A DNA stretch of 64,000 nucleotides, taken from assembly GCF_008710745.1 (NCBI RefSeq), contig NZ_VYSA01000001.1:620001-684000 (forward strand). The letters are read 5' to 3'. Shown here piece by piece: positions 28,867 to 38,510 of the stretch (the first letter of the stretch is position 1; every line of letters starts with the position of its first letter). This DNA is from Microbacterium rhizomatis. Lineage in GTDB: Bacteria > Actinomycetota > Actinomycetes > Actinomycetales > Microbacteriaceae. A program made the translations under genes and the position numbers. Below the pieces are notes generated by a model. That model was not told the DNA's origin. It searched no databases and saw only the letters and a list, made by a program, of their open reading frames with translations.

Positions 28867-30810
28867 GTGACGTCTCCCTCCCCCGCCGAACTCGCTCTGG
28901 AGCGATCGGCCCCGCTGAAGGCCGTGCCCGTCGATCCCGCGCGCTCGTCACGGCGGGGCGCCGCGATCACCGATATCTCGCTCGACGGCGACAGCTTCTG
29001 GGGGCGTCGGCAGACGACGAACGCCGACGCCACGCTCGCCCACTGCCTGGAGTGGATGGAGCGGCTCGGCTGGCTCGAGAACTTCGACCGGATCGCCCGC
29101 GGCGAGGTGACGATCGCGAGGGCAGGATGGCAGTTCTCGGATTCCGAGATCTACAAGCTCCTCGAGGCGATGGCGTGGGAGCTGGCCCGTCGTCCGGATG
29201 ACGTGCTCGCGCGCACCTACGACGATCTCGTAGAACGCGTGGCGGCGGCTCAGGACGACGATGGCTACCTGTCGACCGCCTTCGGACACCCCGGACTCGA
29301 CGATCGTTACACCGATCTCGCGATGGGACACGAGCTTTACAACATCGGTCACCTGCTGCAGGCCGCGGTAGCCCGGATGCGCACGTCGGGGCCGCACGCA
29401 TTGGTCGAGGTCGCACGACGGGCGGCGGATCACGTCTGCCGTGAGTTCGGGGCAGACGGGAGGGCAGGCATCTGCGGCCACCCCGAGATCGAGGTCGCAC
29501 TCGCCGAGTTCGGGCGCGCCCTCGGCGACGACCGTTACGTGGAGCAAGCGCGGCTGTTCATCGACAGGCGCGGTCATGGTTCACTCCCGGTCCGTCCGCT
29601 GCTCTCGGCGGAGTACTTCCAGGACGACACCCCGGTTCGTGACGCTGACGCCCTGCGCGGGCACGCGGTTCGGGCGCTCTACCTCTCCGCGGGCGCGGTC
29701 GATGTGGCGGTGGACGGTGAGGATCGCGACCTGCTGAATGCGCTGGAGCGCCAGTGGGCACGAACGGTCGAGCGCCGCACGTACCTCACGGGCGGGATGG
29801 GCTCGCGGCATCAGGACGAGGGCTTCGGCGACGACTGGGAGCTGCCGGCCGATCGGGCGTACTGCGAGACGTGCGCGGGCGTCGCCTCGGTGATGTTCTC
29901 CTGGCGCCTGTTCCTCGCCACGGGCGACGTCGTGTATGCCGATCTCATCGAACGGACGATGTACAACATCGTGGCGACCTCCCCCAGCGTCGACGGGCGC
30001 GCCTTCTTCTACGCCAACCCGCTCCAGCAGCGCGAGCCAGGAAGCACCCCCCGCGCCGGAGTCAACACCCGCGCCGAGGGCGGCGTGCGAGCGCCCTGGT
30101 TCGAAGTGTCGTGCTGTCCGACGAACATCGCCCGGACCATGGCATCCCTGCCCGCCTACTTCGCGGCGGTGGGTGGCGATGCGCTCGAAGTCCTGCAGTA
30201 CGCGCCGGGCGAGATCCGGCTCGGCGGTTTCGTTCTGCGGGTCGAAACGCGTTACCCCGACGACGGGCGCATCCGCCTCACCGTCATCGATGCGCCTGAG
30301 GGCATGCGTACGCTGCGTCTTCGCGTGCCGGCATGGGCTCGCACAGCTGACGTCGCCGTCTCGGGCTCGGCCGCGACACCCGTGGCGCCGGGATGGGCCG
30401 AGGTCACTCGCGCATTCACCTCGGGCGACACGGTCGACCTCGATCTCGACGTGACGGCTCGTTTCACCTGGCCGGATGACCGCATCGACGCCGTCCGCGG
30501 TACAGTCGCCGTCGAGAGGGGTCCGCTCGTGCTGTGTGCGGAGTCGACGGATCTGCCGACCGGCGTCCGGCTCGAAGACGTCCGCATCGACGCCTCGGCT
30601 GCCCTGACCTCCGACGGCGACGGCGCACGCGTCGCCGCCACCGCGATCGCCCGCGCGGCTTCCGCGCCAAGCGCGGTTCCGTACGGCGCGCGGACGGATG
30701 CGGCGCCCGGCCGGTCATTCGACCTCACGCTCATTCCGTACCACCGTTGGGCCGAGCGCGGTCCGTCGATCATGCGCGTGTTCCTGCCCGTCGCCACTGC
30801 CGTCAGGTAG
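28867..30810 (+). CDS. GH127 family glycosidase (beta-L-arabinofuranosidase-like)
   Basis: The 647-residue protein matches the GH127 layout: an alpha/alpha barrel with 'GHELYNIGHLLQAAVA' (near residue 156), 'TYLTGGMGSRHQDEGFG' (near residue 304), the cysteine segment 'AYCETCAG' (near residue 331) and 'EVSCCPTNIAR' (near residue 412), then a beta-rich C-terminus. In characterised members a zinc-bound Cys of the CC pair is the nucleophile for beta-L-arabinofuranosides. It starts with GTG four bases after the permease stop. No signal peptide is seen, so it acts on imported sugar in the cytoplasm. Confidence 0.88.
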   Translation: MTSPSPAELALERSAPLKAVPVDPARSSRRGAAITDISLDGDSFWGRRQTTNADATLAHCLEWMERLGWLENFDRIARGEVTIARAGWQFSDSEIYKLLEAMAWELARRPDDVLARTYDDLVERVAAAQDDDGYLSTAFGHPGLDDRYTDLAMGHELYNIGHLLQAAVARMRTSGPHALVEVARRAADHVCREFGADGRAGICGHPEIEVALAEFGRALGDDRYVEQARLFIDRRGHGSLPVRPLLSAEYFQDDTPVRDADALRGHAVRALYLSAGAVDVAVDGEDRDLLNALERQWARTVERRTYLTGGMGSRHQDEGFGDDWELPADRAYCETCAGVASVMFSWRLFLATGDVVYADLIERTMYNIVATSPSVDGRAFFYANPLQQREPGSTPRAGVNTRAEGGVRAPWFEVSCCPTNIARTMASLPAYFAAVGGDALEVLQYAPGEIRLGGFVLRVETRYPDDGRIRLTVIDAPEGMRTLRLRVPAWARTADVAVSGSAATPVAPGWAEVTRAFTSGDTVDLDLDVTARFTWPDDRIDAVRGTVAVERGPLVLCAESTDLPTGVRLEDVRIDASAALTSDGDGARVAATAIARAASAPSAVPYGARTDAAPGRSFDLTLIPYHRWAERGPSIMRVFLPVATAVR

Positions 30811-30857
30811 ATTCCCCACCGCCCTCGCCGGCTCCCGACACCAAGGAAAGGCACCCG

Positions 30858-32588
30858 TTGCCCACCGAGCCCCTCCCCTCGTTCGATGTGCGCGAGATTC
30901 CCTTCAGCCGACGCGGGTCGTGGCTCGATCTCTCTCCGGTCGTCGGGCTGCACCGCACGGCTGACGACATCCACCTGGTCTCGCATGTGACCGGTATGCA
31001 TGCCGTCCTCGCCCTCGTTCCTCTGCGCGAGGGCGACCGCATCGAATGCACGCTCACCGCCGACCCCACTCTGCTCACGTGGAAAGCCGACGGCCAGGGC
31101 ACGGCCGAGGCGGTCTTCGAGAGCACGACCGCTTTGCGTCTGCGCGGCCGCGGAATGGATGTGAGGATCACCGATGCCACCCACTCCCTCACGTCGTTCA
31201 CGGGCTCGTACCTGCTGCGCGATCCCCAGGACGGTTCGTACATCTTCACGTCGTACGAGACGGGTCGTCGCTACCGCGTGACGAGTCTGAGCGGGTCGAT
31301 CGACGCGATCGGGGATCAGGCGCTCGGCGAGGCGGACCGCTCGTTGACCATCTCCGGGATGGACGGGTGGGAGGTCGTCATCGAGCAGATCGATGCGGCA
31401 CGGACGCCGTACACGAGCGTCGACGATTTCGAGGCGATCGTCGAACGCGCGGCCACGGACTTCCGCGCGTACGTGGATGCGATCGCGCCGTGGCGGACCA
31501 ACGCCACCCCGGCCGCCACACTCGCCTGCTACGTGCTCTGGTCGGCGACGGTCGCGCCCGGAGGATTCCTCGGCCGGGAGTCCGTGCTCATGTCGAAGCA
31601 CTGGATGGACAAGCTCTGGAGCTGGGACCACGCCTTCAACGCGCTCGCGCTCGCGCCCGGTCTGACCGATCTCGCCCTCGACCAGTTCCTCGCTCCGTTC
31701 GACCATCAGGACAAGAGCGGCGCCATGCCCGACTCGATCGCACACTCGGAGGTGCTTTACAACTTCGTCAAACCTCCGATTCACGGGTGGGCGCTCGCTC
31801 GCCTGCGCGAACGGCTCCCGCGAGACCTCACGCACGGCGAGCTCATCGAGCTGTACGACCGGATATCGAGCTGGACGCGCTTCTGGCTGGATCACCGCCG
31901 GGCGCCCGGCCACGCCCTCCCGTACTACCAGCACGGCAACGACAGCGGATGGGATAATTCGACCGCGTTCGATCACGACCGTGTGATCGAGGCCCCGGAC
32001 CTCGCCGCGTTCCTCGTGATCCAGATCGACGTGCTCGCGCAGCTCTCCGACGAGCTGGACACAGGCGACGGCGACGCATGGCGAGAGGCAGGTCGCGGCA
32101 TCCGGGATGCCCTGCTCGATGAGCTGCACGACGACGCGGGCTTCTTCGCCGTGGGGGCGCTCTCGGGGCGGATCGGCAAGCGGTCGAGCCTGCTCACCCT
32201 GCTCCCGATCCTCGCGTCGCCGCGGCTGCCGGAAGACGTCATCGATCAGCTGGCACGCGGAATCGAGGCTCACCTCACCGAGTGGGGTCTCGCGACACAG
32301 CTGCTCGATTCCGCCGAGTATGAGAGCGACGGATACTGGCGCGGCCCCATCTGGGCTCCTGCGACGCTCCTCATCGAGGACGGTCTACGTGCGGCGGGGC
32401 GCACCGAACTGGCCGCCCTCGTCAGCGCGCGCTTCCGCGCCCTGTGCGAGCGCTCCGGCTTCGCCGAGAACTTCGACGCGGTGACCGGGGAGGGGCTCCG
32501 AGACCGCGCGTACACCTGGACGGCGAGCGTCTACCTCGTACTCGCCGGCAATGCCGCACGCGAAGGTGCTGGGCCCGGACAGGGTTGA
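30858..32588 (+). CDS. Glycosidase of the GH63/trehalase-like (alpha/alpha)6 barrel group
   Basis: The 576-residue cytoplasmic protein has an N-terminal beta-sandwich and, from about residue 220, a barrel with 'KHWMDKLWSWDHAFNALAL', 'QDKSGAMPDSI' and 'GYWRGPIWAPATLLI', features of the mannosylglycerate hydrolase/GH63-like group. Exact linkage is unknown. No ATG fits; TTG at 30858 is chosen because 'AAGGAAAG' precedes it at normal distance and residues from there look conserved. It ends the LacI-controlled locus. Confidence 0.8.
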   Translation: MPTEPLPSFDVREIPFSRRGSWLDLSPVVGLHRTADDIHLVSHVTGMHAVLALVPLREGDRIECTLTADPTLLTWKADGQGTAEAVFESTTALRLRGRGMDVRITDATHSLTSFTGSYLLRDPQDGSYIFTSYETGRRYRVTSLSGSIDAIGDQALGEADRSLTISGMDGWEVVIEQIDAARTPYTSVDDFEAIVERAATDFRAYVDAIAPWRTNATPAATLACYVLWSATVAPGGFLGRESVLMSKHWMDKLWSWDHAFNALALAPGLTDLALDQFLAPFDHQDKSGAMPDSIAHSEVLYNFVKPPIHGWALARLRERLPRDLTHGELIELYDRISSWTRFWLDHRRAPGHALPYYQHGNDSGWDNSTAFDHDRVIEAPDLAAFLVIQIDVLAQLSDELDTGDGDAWREAGRGIRDALLDELHDDAGFFAVGALSGRIGKRSSLLTLLPILASPRLPEDVIDQLARGIEAHLTEWGLATQLLDSAEYESDGYWRGPIWAPATLLIEDGLRAAGRTELAALVSARFRALCERSGFAENFDAVTGEGLRDRAYTWTASVYLVLAGNAAREGAGPGQG

Positions 32589-32595
32589 CCGACCG

Positions 32596-34317
32596 CTACT
32601 CCCGAGCGTCGCCCTCGATCGGTGCGTCGCGGATCTGGTCGTCGCGCCACTCGTCGCCGACCTCCTCGCCGCGAGCGATGCGCTCCTCGCGCTGACGAAG
32701 CTCGACGCGCCGGATCTTGCCCGAGATCGTCTTGGGCAGATCGAAGAACTCGATCCGCCGGATCCGCTGGAACGGCGCGAGATGGTTCCGCGCGTACAGC
32801 AGGATGTCGTGCGCCGTCTCGGTGGTCGGCTCGACACCTGCAGCCAGCACGACATAGGCCTTCGGCACGGCGAGGCGGATCGCGTCGGGGGCGGGGACGA
32901 CCGCCGCTTCGACGACGGCCGGGTGCTCCACGAGAACGCTCTCGAGTTCGAACGGACTGATCTTGTAGTCGGATGCCTTGAAGATGTCGTCCGTACGACC
33001 GACGTACGTGAGGTAGCCGTCGTCGTCCCGGTACGCGATGTCGCCCGTGTGGAAGTAGCCGCCCGCCGTCGACTCCGCATTGCGGTCCGGATCGGCGACG
33101 TAGCCGGTCATGATGTTCGTCGGATGCTGGGAAAGGTCGATGCAGATCTCGCCCTCGGCCGCTTCCTCGCCCGTGAGCGGGTCGATCAGCACGATCGGGC
33201 AACCGGGCATCGGGCGCCCCATCGCACCCTCCTTGATCGGCTGACCGGGAGAGTTCGCGATCACCGCCGTCATCTCGGTCTGGCCGTAGCCGTCCCGGAT
33301 CGTCAGGTCCCAATGGCCCCGCACCTGGGAGATGACTTCGGGGTTCAAGGGCTCGCCCGCCGATACGACTTCCCGGAGGGCACCGGGTCCACCCGACAGG
33401 TCCGCCTGGATCAGCATGCGCCATACGGTCGGCGGTGCGCAGAACGACGTGATGCCCTCCGAACGGATGGTCTGGAGCATCCGGTCCGCGTCGAAGCGGC
33501 CGTAGTTGTAGACGAAGATCGTGGACTCGGCGATCCACGGCGCGAAGAAGCAGCTCCACGCGTGCTTCGCCCATCCTGGTGAGCTGATGGCGAGATGGAT
33601 GTCGCCTGGGCGCAGGCCCAGCCAGTACATCGTGGTGAGGTGGCCGACGGGGTAAGACACGTGCGTGTGCTCGACGAGCTTCGGCCGACTCGTCGTCCCC
33701 GACGTGAAGTAGTGCAGCAGCGGGTCGTGCGCGAGAGTGCCTGGGTGCGGCATCCGTTCGCTCGTCATCGCGAACGCGTCTGCATAGTCGACCCAATCCT
33801 CCGGTCCCTCCCCCACGCGTATGCCCGCGACCTCCACCGACAGGCCCGAGAACTTGTCCGCGTGGTCGCCGGCCGCGATCACGTGCGTCACCGATCCGCG
33901 CACGAGACGATCCTCGAGGTCGGCGCCGCCGATCGCCAGGGTCGTCGGCAGGATGACGGCACCGAGCTTGGTGAGCGCGAGCATCGCTTCCCACAGCTCC
34001 ACCTGGTTGCCCAGCATCAGCAGCACCGCGTCGCCACGCGAGACACCTCGCTCTGCCAGCCAGCGAGCGAGCTGATCAGACCGGGTCACCATCTCAGCGA
34101 AGGAGCGCGTGGTGCGACCGCCGTCCTCCTCTAGAACGATGAGCGCGGGCTCGTCGTTCCCGCGCGCGAACGCGTCGAACCAGTCGATCGCCCAGTTGAA
34201 GGGGCCGTCGATCTGCGGCCAGGCGAATTCTGCCGTGGCGGCGTCGTAGTCTTCGCGGGTGGCGACCAGGCGGTCGCGCGCATCGCGGAACCTCTCGGCG
34301 TTGAGCGAGTGGGTCAT
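32596..34317 (-). CDS. AMP-forming acyl-CoA synthetase
   Basis: It activates a carboxylic acid with ATP and CoA. The 573-residue protein has the AMP-binding motif 'YFTSGTTSRPKLVEHTH' (near residue 200), 'GYGQTEMT' (near residue 344), 'YFHTGDIAYRDDDGYL' (near residue 427) and the C-terminal Lys in 'PKTISGKIRRVEL' (near residue 537). The type resembles medium-chain/acetyl-like synthetases of the AcsM group. ATG 34317 has 'GAGGAA' upstream; a longer open frame to 34506 lacks conserved sequence. Convergent with the sugar locus. Confidence 0.93.
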   Translation of the reverse strand: MTHSLNAERFRDARDRLVATREDYDAATAEFAWPQIDGPFNWAIDWFDAFARGNDEPALIVLEEDGGRTTRSFAEMVTRSDQLARWLAERGVSRGDAVLLMLGNQVELWEAMLALTKLGAVILPTTLAIGGADLEDRLVRGSVTHVIAAGDHADKFSGLSVEVAGIRVGEGPEDWVDYADAFAMTSERMPHPGTLAHDPLLHYFTSGTTSRPKLVEHTHVSYPVGHLTTMYWLGLRPGDIHLAISSPGWAKHAWSCFFAPWIAESTIFVYNYGRFDADRMLQTIRSEGITSFCAPPTVWRMLIQADLSGGPGALREVVSAGEPLNPEVISQVRGHWDLTIRDGYGQTEMTAVIANSPGQPIKEGAMGRPMPGCPIVLIDPLTGEEAAEGEICIDLSQHPTNIMTGYVADPDRNAESTAGGYFHTGDIAYRDDDGYLTYVGRTDDIFKASDYKISPFELESVLVEHPAVVEAAVVPAPDAIRLAVPKAYVVLAAGVEPTTETAHDILLYARNHLAPFQRIRRIEFFDLPKTISGKIRRVELRQREERIARGEEVGDEWRDDQIRDAPIEGDARE

Positions 34318-34439
34318 CGGCACGTTCCTCGTCGGTGAGTGTGTCGCGGCGGATTCATCGCGACATCCCATCATCGCAACACCAGCCCCCTCATCGGGGA
34401 TGAATGCGTCCACGAAGACGAGCGCCTCGGCATCGCCGC

Positions 34440-35105
34440 TCAGCCACCATCCGGCCATGCCGCGATATCGACGCCGTGGTTGTCCGGCGAGGCGAGGCTC
34501 CACCACGCTGGCACGTTCGAGCTCGGCGCGAGTCGACCTCCGGCAGCCAGTGCTGCGTCGACCCGGTCATGAGCGAGGCCTGCGGGAATCGACACGTCGA
34601 TATGCGTGCGACCGCGGCCGTTCACGCCGGACTCGAGGCGGTGGAACCAGAGCGGTGGATTGCGGCGGAGGGGGTCGATCGCCTCGCCGTCCATCACAAG
34701 CCGATAGCCGAGGGCAGTGACCCAGAAGTCCTGCACGTCGACATCCGCGCCCTGAGCGATCGCGAGCTGCATCGACTGGATGCGCGAGATGTCGGCCGTG
34801 AGACCGAGCCCCGCGGCCGATCGCGAGATGCGCTGCGCGAGTTCGACACCCGCGCGCGTCATCTTCACTTCGATGTCGTGCCGGATGACGACCGAGACGC
34901 CCTCCGGTCGGAGGTCGATATCCGGCGCCACCCCCGTCTCCGCCGACGCATCGACCGCCGCCTCGACGAGCCGCAGCCCGGTGGCAAGGTCAGGGCACGG
35001 ATAGTGCGTCTGCGGTCCTGCGAATGTCACCCGCCAGTCATCGACGCCGGGCGATGCGCGGAAGTCTGCGCTCGTGATGTGCTCGGAGTCGTCGTCCTCA
35101 GGCAT
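34440..35105 (-). CDS. Pterin 4a-carbinolamine dehydratase domain fused to a VOC domain
   Basis: Residues about 10-105 resemble pterin carbinolamine dehydratase ('DIDLRPEGVSVVIRHDIEV' followed by 'AAGLGLTAD'). Residues about 110-221 resemble a glyoxalase/VOC domain ('VQDFWVTALGYRLVMDGEAI', 'PPLWFHRLE', 'THIDVSIP'). The fusion recurs in actinobacteria, but no biochemical role is established to my knowledge. The normal HH pair of the dehydratase is not obvious, so catalysis is uncertain. 'GAGGAG' precedes ATG 35105. Confidence 0.78.
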   Translation of the reverse strand: MPEDDDSEHITSADFRASPGVDDWRVTFAGPQTHYPCPDLATGLRLVEAAVDASAETGVAPDIDLRPEGVSVVIRHDIEVKMTRAGVELAQRISRSAAGLGLTADISRIQSMQLAIAQGADVDVQDFWVTALGYRLVMDGEAIDPLRRNPPLWFHRLESGVNGRGRTHIDVSIPAGLAHDRVDAALAAGGRLAPSSNVPAWWSLASPDNHGVDIAAWPDGG

Positions 35106-35304
35106 GGTCCGCTCCTCGATGCGGCGCGAGTAGGTGTGCGCCACACGTTAGCCACCGCATCCGACATCCGGTAGACGTCCGGCACCCGACGTTCGGTTCG
35201 AAGACACCTGCTGTTTGCCTGATCGAACCTTCCGTTTCGCCCGGACCCGAAAGCGTGGGACAGCCCGATCACGCGACACCTACACGGACTGGACCTTCCC
35301 CGAC

Positions 35305-37284
35305 ATGAGAAGACAACGACGGCCGATCCTGGCCGCCCTCACCGCAGCGGCACTGACGACATCGTTCGCCGCGGTCGTCACGCCCCTCACGCTCAGCGCC
35401 GCGTCCGCAGACACGCTGCCGACCCTCGTGGTCAACGAGGTCGACGCGAGCGGCGTCCCCGCGGACTGGATCGAGATCAAGAACACGGGAACGGCTCCCG
35501 TGGACGCCTCGGGATACATCCTGAAGGACGACAAGAACACGAGCCGTTTCGACATTCCCGCCGGCACCGTGATCGCCGCGGGCGGCTACGCGACATTCGA
35601 CGTGGGTTCGGTGTTCGGGCTCGGAAAGGGCGGCGACGCCGCGCGCCTCTTCCTGCCGGACAACACCACGCTGATCGACGGCTATACCTGGCCGAGCGAC
35701 TCGGTCTACCCCGCCACCTGGGGTCGCTGCGACGATGGCACCGGCGCGTTCGTCGTCAACACGACGCCCTCGAAGGGTGCCGCGAACGTCTGCGGAACGA
35801 CGACCCCGACCGACCCGACGGATCCGACCGACCCGGCACCGACGGATCCCGTCACGTCGCCCTGGCCCGGCGGCTCCACCGTTGTCGACGCGAACGTGCC
35901 GAACTTCGCTCCGTTCTCGTCGAACCTCAGCGGCCTGAGCTACGAGCTCGGCACCGCCGGCGCCGCCGACACGCTCTGGGCCGTTCGGAACGGCCCCGGC
36001 GCACTGTTCGCACTGCAGAAGTCGGGCACGACGTGGGTTCCGGCATCCGGCTGGGAGACGGGCAAAGCCCTGCGCTACCCGAACGGCACCGGCGACGTCG
36101 ATGCCGAAGGCGTCGTCCAGACCGACCACGGCCTGTTCGTGTCCTCCGAGCGCAACAACAGCGCCAACAGCGTCAGTCGGCCGGCAGTGCTGCGCTACGA
36201 CTCGACCACCGGCACAGAACTGACCGCATCCATCGAGTGGAACCTCGCTCCAGCCCTGCCCACCGTGGGCGCCAACCTGGGCCTGGAGGGCATCACGTTC
36301 GTTCCCGACTCGTACCTCGTGGGCAAGGGCTTCCGCGACAACGCCACGGGCGCTACGTATGACCCGGCCACCTACGCAGGTCACGGCAGCGGTCTCTACT
36401 TCGTCGGCCTCGAGGGAACCGGGTCGGTCTACGCCTTCGCTCTCGACCAGACCGACGGCTCGAAGTTCACGCTCGTGGCCACGATCGCCACCGGATTCCC
36501 CAACGGCGTCATGGAGGTCCAGTACGACGCCGAGAAGGCGGCGGTCTGGGCGGTCTGCGATGACACGTGCGGCGGAAAGTTCGCTCTGTTCGACATCGGC
36601 ACGGATGGAAACTTCGCCAAGACGATCACGTACGACCGGCCCGCCGGTCTGCTGGACTCCAACAACGAGGGCTTCACCACCGCTCCGCAGGCGCTGTGCG
36701 TCGACGGGACCAAGCCGGTCTTCTGGGCCGACGACAACAACCTCAACGGCATCGCGCTGCGAGAGGGCACGATCGACTGCACTCCCCTCGGCTCGGGTCC
36801 GGACAGCCAGTCGCAGCAGCTGCAGGTCGTGGTTCCCCTCTCCGGTCCGGGTGAGTTCATCTGGAGCATCGACGGTACGAACGGCGTCGTCGACCTCGGC
36901 ACCGCCGTCAACAGCGGCGACCACTTCACCGCGACCGGCTCCATCAACCCGATCAAGGTCACAGACACTCGCGTCACCGCGCCTTCCTGGTCGATCTCGG
37001 GCCAGGTGGGTGCGTTCACCTCGGGAGTCACCACCTTCTCGGGTGCCAACCTCGGCTGGACGCCGTCGATCATCGCGCCCGGCGCGGGCGCGGTGGCCGG
37101 TGCGCCGGTAGCGCCGGCCTTCGACGGTGGACCGGGCCTGGCGGGTTCGGCGACGCTCGGATCGGCTCCGGCCGGTCACGCGAAGGGCTCGGCAAAGCTC
37201 GGCGCCGGCCTCGAGCTGAAGATCCCGATCGACGTCACCGATGGAACCTACACGGCGACCCTGACGCTCACCGGCCTCAGCTGA
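35305..37284 (+). CDS. Secreted surface protein with lamin-tail domain and C-terminal WxL-like domain
   Basis: The 659-residue protein has a signal peptide (to about residue 32, 'LSAASADT'). Residues about 37-140 form a lamin-tail (LTD) domain ('VNEVDASGVPADWIEIKN'), then a TPTDPTDP linker, a middle region resembling a beta-propeller (about 190-490), and a C-terminal WxL-type domain with 'TDTRVTAPSWSISG' (near residue 555) and 'NLGWTPSI' (near residue 580). WxL domains bind the cell wall non-covalently in Firmicutes. ATG 35305 is chosen as it begins the signal peptide; no clear ribosome site is seen. The next gene encodes its usual partner type. Confidence 0.8.
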   Translation: MRRQRRPILAALTAAALTTSFAAVVTPLTLSAASADTLPTLVVNEVDASGVPADWIEIKNTGTAPVDASGYILKDDKNTSRFDIPAGTVIAAGGYATFDVGSVFGLGKGGDAARLFLPDNTTLIDGYTWPSDSVYPATWGRCDDGTGAFVVNTTPSKGAANVCGTTTPTDPTDPTDPAPTDPVTSPWPGGSTVVDANVPNFAPFSSNLSGLSYELGTAGAADTLWAVRNGPGALFALQKSGTTWVPASGWETGKALRYPNGTGDVDAEGVVQTDHGLFVSSERNNSANSVSRPAVLRYDSTTGTELTASIEWNLAPALPTVGANLGLEGITFVPDSYLVGKGFRDNATGATYDPATYAGHGSGLYFVGLEGTGSVYAFALDQTDGSKFTLVATIATGFPNGVMEVQYDAEKAAVWAVCDDTCGGKFALFDIGTDGNFAKTITYDRPAGLLDSNNEGFTTAPQALCVDGTKPVFWADDNNLNGIALREGTIDCTPLGSGPDSQSQQLQVVVPLSGPGEFIWSIDGTNGVVDLGTAVNSGDHFTATGSINPIKVTDTRVTAPSWSISGQVGAFTSGVTTFSGANLGWTPSIIAPGAGAVAGAPVAPAFDGGPGLAGSATLGSAPAGHAKGSAKLGAGLELKIPIDVTDGTYTATLTLTGLS

Positions 37285-37299
37285 TCGACGTCACCCCCG

Positions 37300-37333
37300 G
37301 GTCGGGGTGGGCGCTCCCGCGCCCGCCCCGACC
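37300..37333 (+). terminator. GC-rich hairpin between the two surface-protein genes
   Basis: GGTCGGGG-GGGCG can pair with CGCCC-CCCCGACC with one mismatch over about 14 pairs and a short loop. It lies 15 bases after the WxL-type gene. As the partner gene begins 38 bases later, it may only partly stop transcription. Confidence 0.5.
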
Positions 37334-37371
37334 TTCTCGCACTCCCCCGCACTGCTTTCGAAGGACCACCC

Positions 37372-38448
37372 TTGCTCCGCCGCATCCGTCTCGCCGCCGT
37401 CATCGCGGCATCCCTCGCGCTCGTCGGTCTGACGGGTGTCTCGCCCGCACTCGCGGCGACAACGCCTGGTCCCGACGACGTGACCTGGGGCGTACGGACG
37501 GGCGACACCGCCCAGAGCGCGGGCAGACAGAACTATGACATCACCGTCGACCCCGGCGGCCGTATCGATGACGCGATCATCATCTCGAACTACAACGACA
37601 GCCCACTCGAGCTCGACCTTTACGCCGCCGATGGATTCACGAACACAAGCGGAGAGCTCGATGCCGCACCCCTGGCCCAGACGCCGAAGGGGGTCGGCGT
37701 CTGGGTGACGTTCGCCGCGTCGCACGTGAGTGTGCCCGCGGGGCAGGCGCTCTCGGTTCCCTTCTCGGTGGCGGTTCCGGCGGACGTCACTCCCGGCGAC
37801 TACGGCGGTGCCGTGCTCACCGTGCTCACGCGCACGGCGACGACGACGGGCATCACGGTCGACCGGAGGCTCGGTATCCGGATGCACGTGCGCGTCACCG
37901 GTGACCTCGCTCCTGCGCTGTCGATCGAGGGTCTGCAGGTCGAGTACTCGGGCAGCCTCAACCCCTTCGCGATGGGAGCCGCGACCATCACGTACACTCT
38001 CCGCAACACGGGCAACGTGCGACTTTCTGCGGAGCAGTCGATCGTCTTGACGGGTCCGTTCGGGCTGTTCAACGCGCCGTCGCCGGCGCTGGCATCCGCC
38101 CCCGAGGTGCTGCCCGGCGAGAGCTGGCAGGTCACGCAGCAGGTCGAGGGTGTGGTTCCCGCGTTCGCTCTGTTCACGACGGCGACGATCACCCCCCGGA
38201 TGGCGCCCGAGCTGCTCACCGCCGGAGAGTCACCCGAATTGGCGGACGTGCGCGTTCAGGCGGTCTCGCCGGCAGTCCCGTGGTCGCTCCTCGTGCTGGT
38301 GGCGGTGATCGCCGCGATCGCTGTGCTTGCCATCTGGTTCGGGCGTCGCAGGCGCACTGCCTCACGTGCGGCCGAAGCAGCGCGCGTGCAGGCCGCAGTG
38401 GATGCGGCCCTCGCGACCGAACGCGAGGGAACGCGCACGCCGGCGTGA
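37372..38448 (+). CDS. DUF916-like membrane-anchored surface protein (WxL partner)
   Basis: The 358-residue protein has a signal peptide ending 'SPALAATTP' (near residue 29), an exported beta-rich region with 'YDITVDPGGRIDDAIIISN' and 'PADVTPGDYGGAVLTV', then a C-terminal membrane segment (about residues 298-320) and a basic, Ala-rich tail in the cytoplasm. This matches the WxL-interacting/peptidoglycan-binding family found next to WxL genes. The start is TTG with 'GAAGGA' upstream. It probably tethers the preceding protein at the wall; this is inferred from family and position. Confidence 0.8.
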   Translation: MLRRIRLAAVIAASLALVGLTGVSPALAATTPGPDDVTWGVRTGDTAQSAGRQNYDITVDPGGRIDDAIIISNYNDSPLELDLYAADGFTNTSGELDAAPLAQTPKGVGVWVTFAASHVSVPAGQALSVPFSVAVPADVTPGDYGGAVLTVLTRTATTTGITVDRRLGIRMHVRVTGDLAPALSIEGLQVEYSGSLNPFAMGAATITYTLRNTGNVRLSAEQSIVLTGPFGLFNAPSPALASAPEVLPGESWQVTQQVEGVVPAFALFTTATITPRMAPELLTAGESPELADVRVQAVSPAVPWSLLVLVAVIAAIAVLAIWFGRRRRTASRAAEAARVQAAVDAALATEREGTRTPA

Positions 38449-38510
38449 CGCACGCCGGATGCCGGGACCAGAACTCGTTCGTTACTTCCCCGCGGAGGCG
38501 ATCGTGTACC

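Noticed and set aside
30252..32273. 673-codon minus-strand frame opposite the glycosidase genes
   Set aside because: It spans two recognisable plus-strand genes and shows no family motif.
35810..35860. Short tandem repeat of TPTD/DPTD codons
   Set aside because: This is an ordinary Pro/Thr/Asp linker between domains of a secreted protein.
35269..37179. 636-codon minus-strand frame opposite the WxL-type gene
   Set aside because: Arg/Gly-rich shadow; the plus strand has a signal peptide and recognisable domains.
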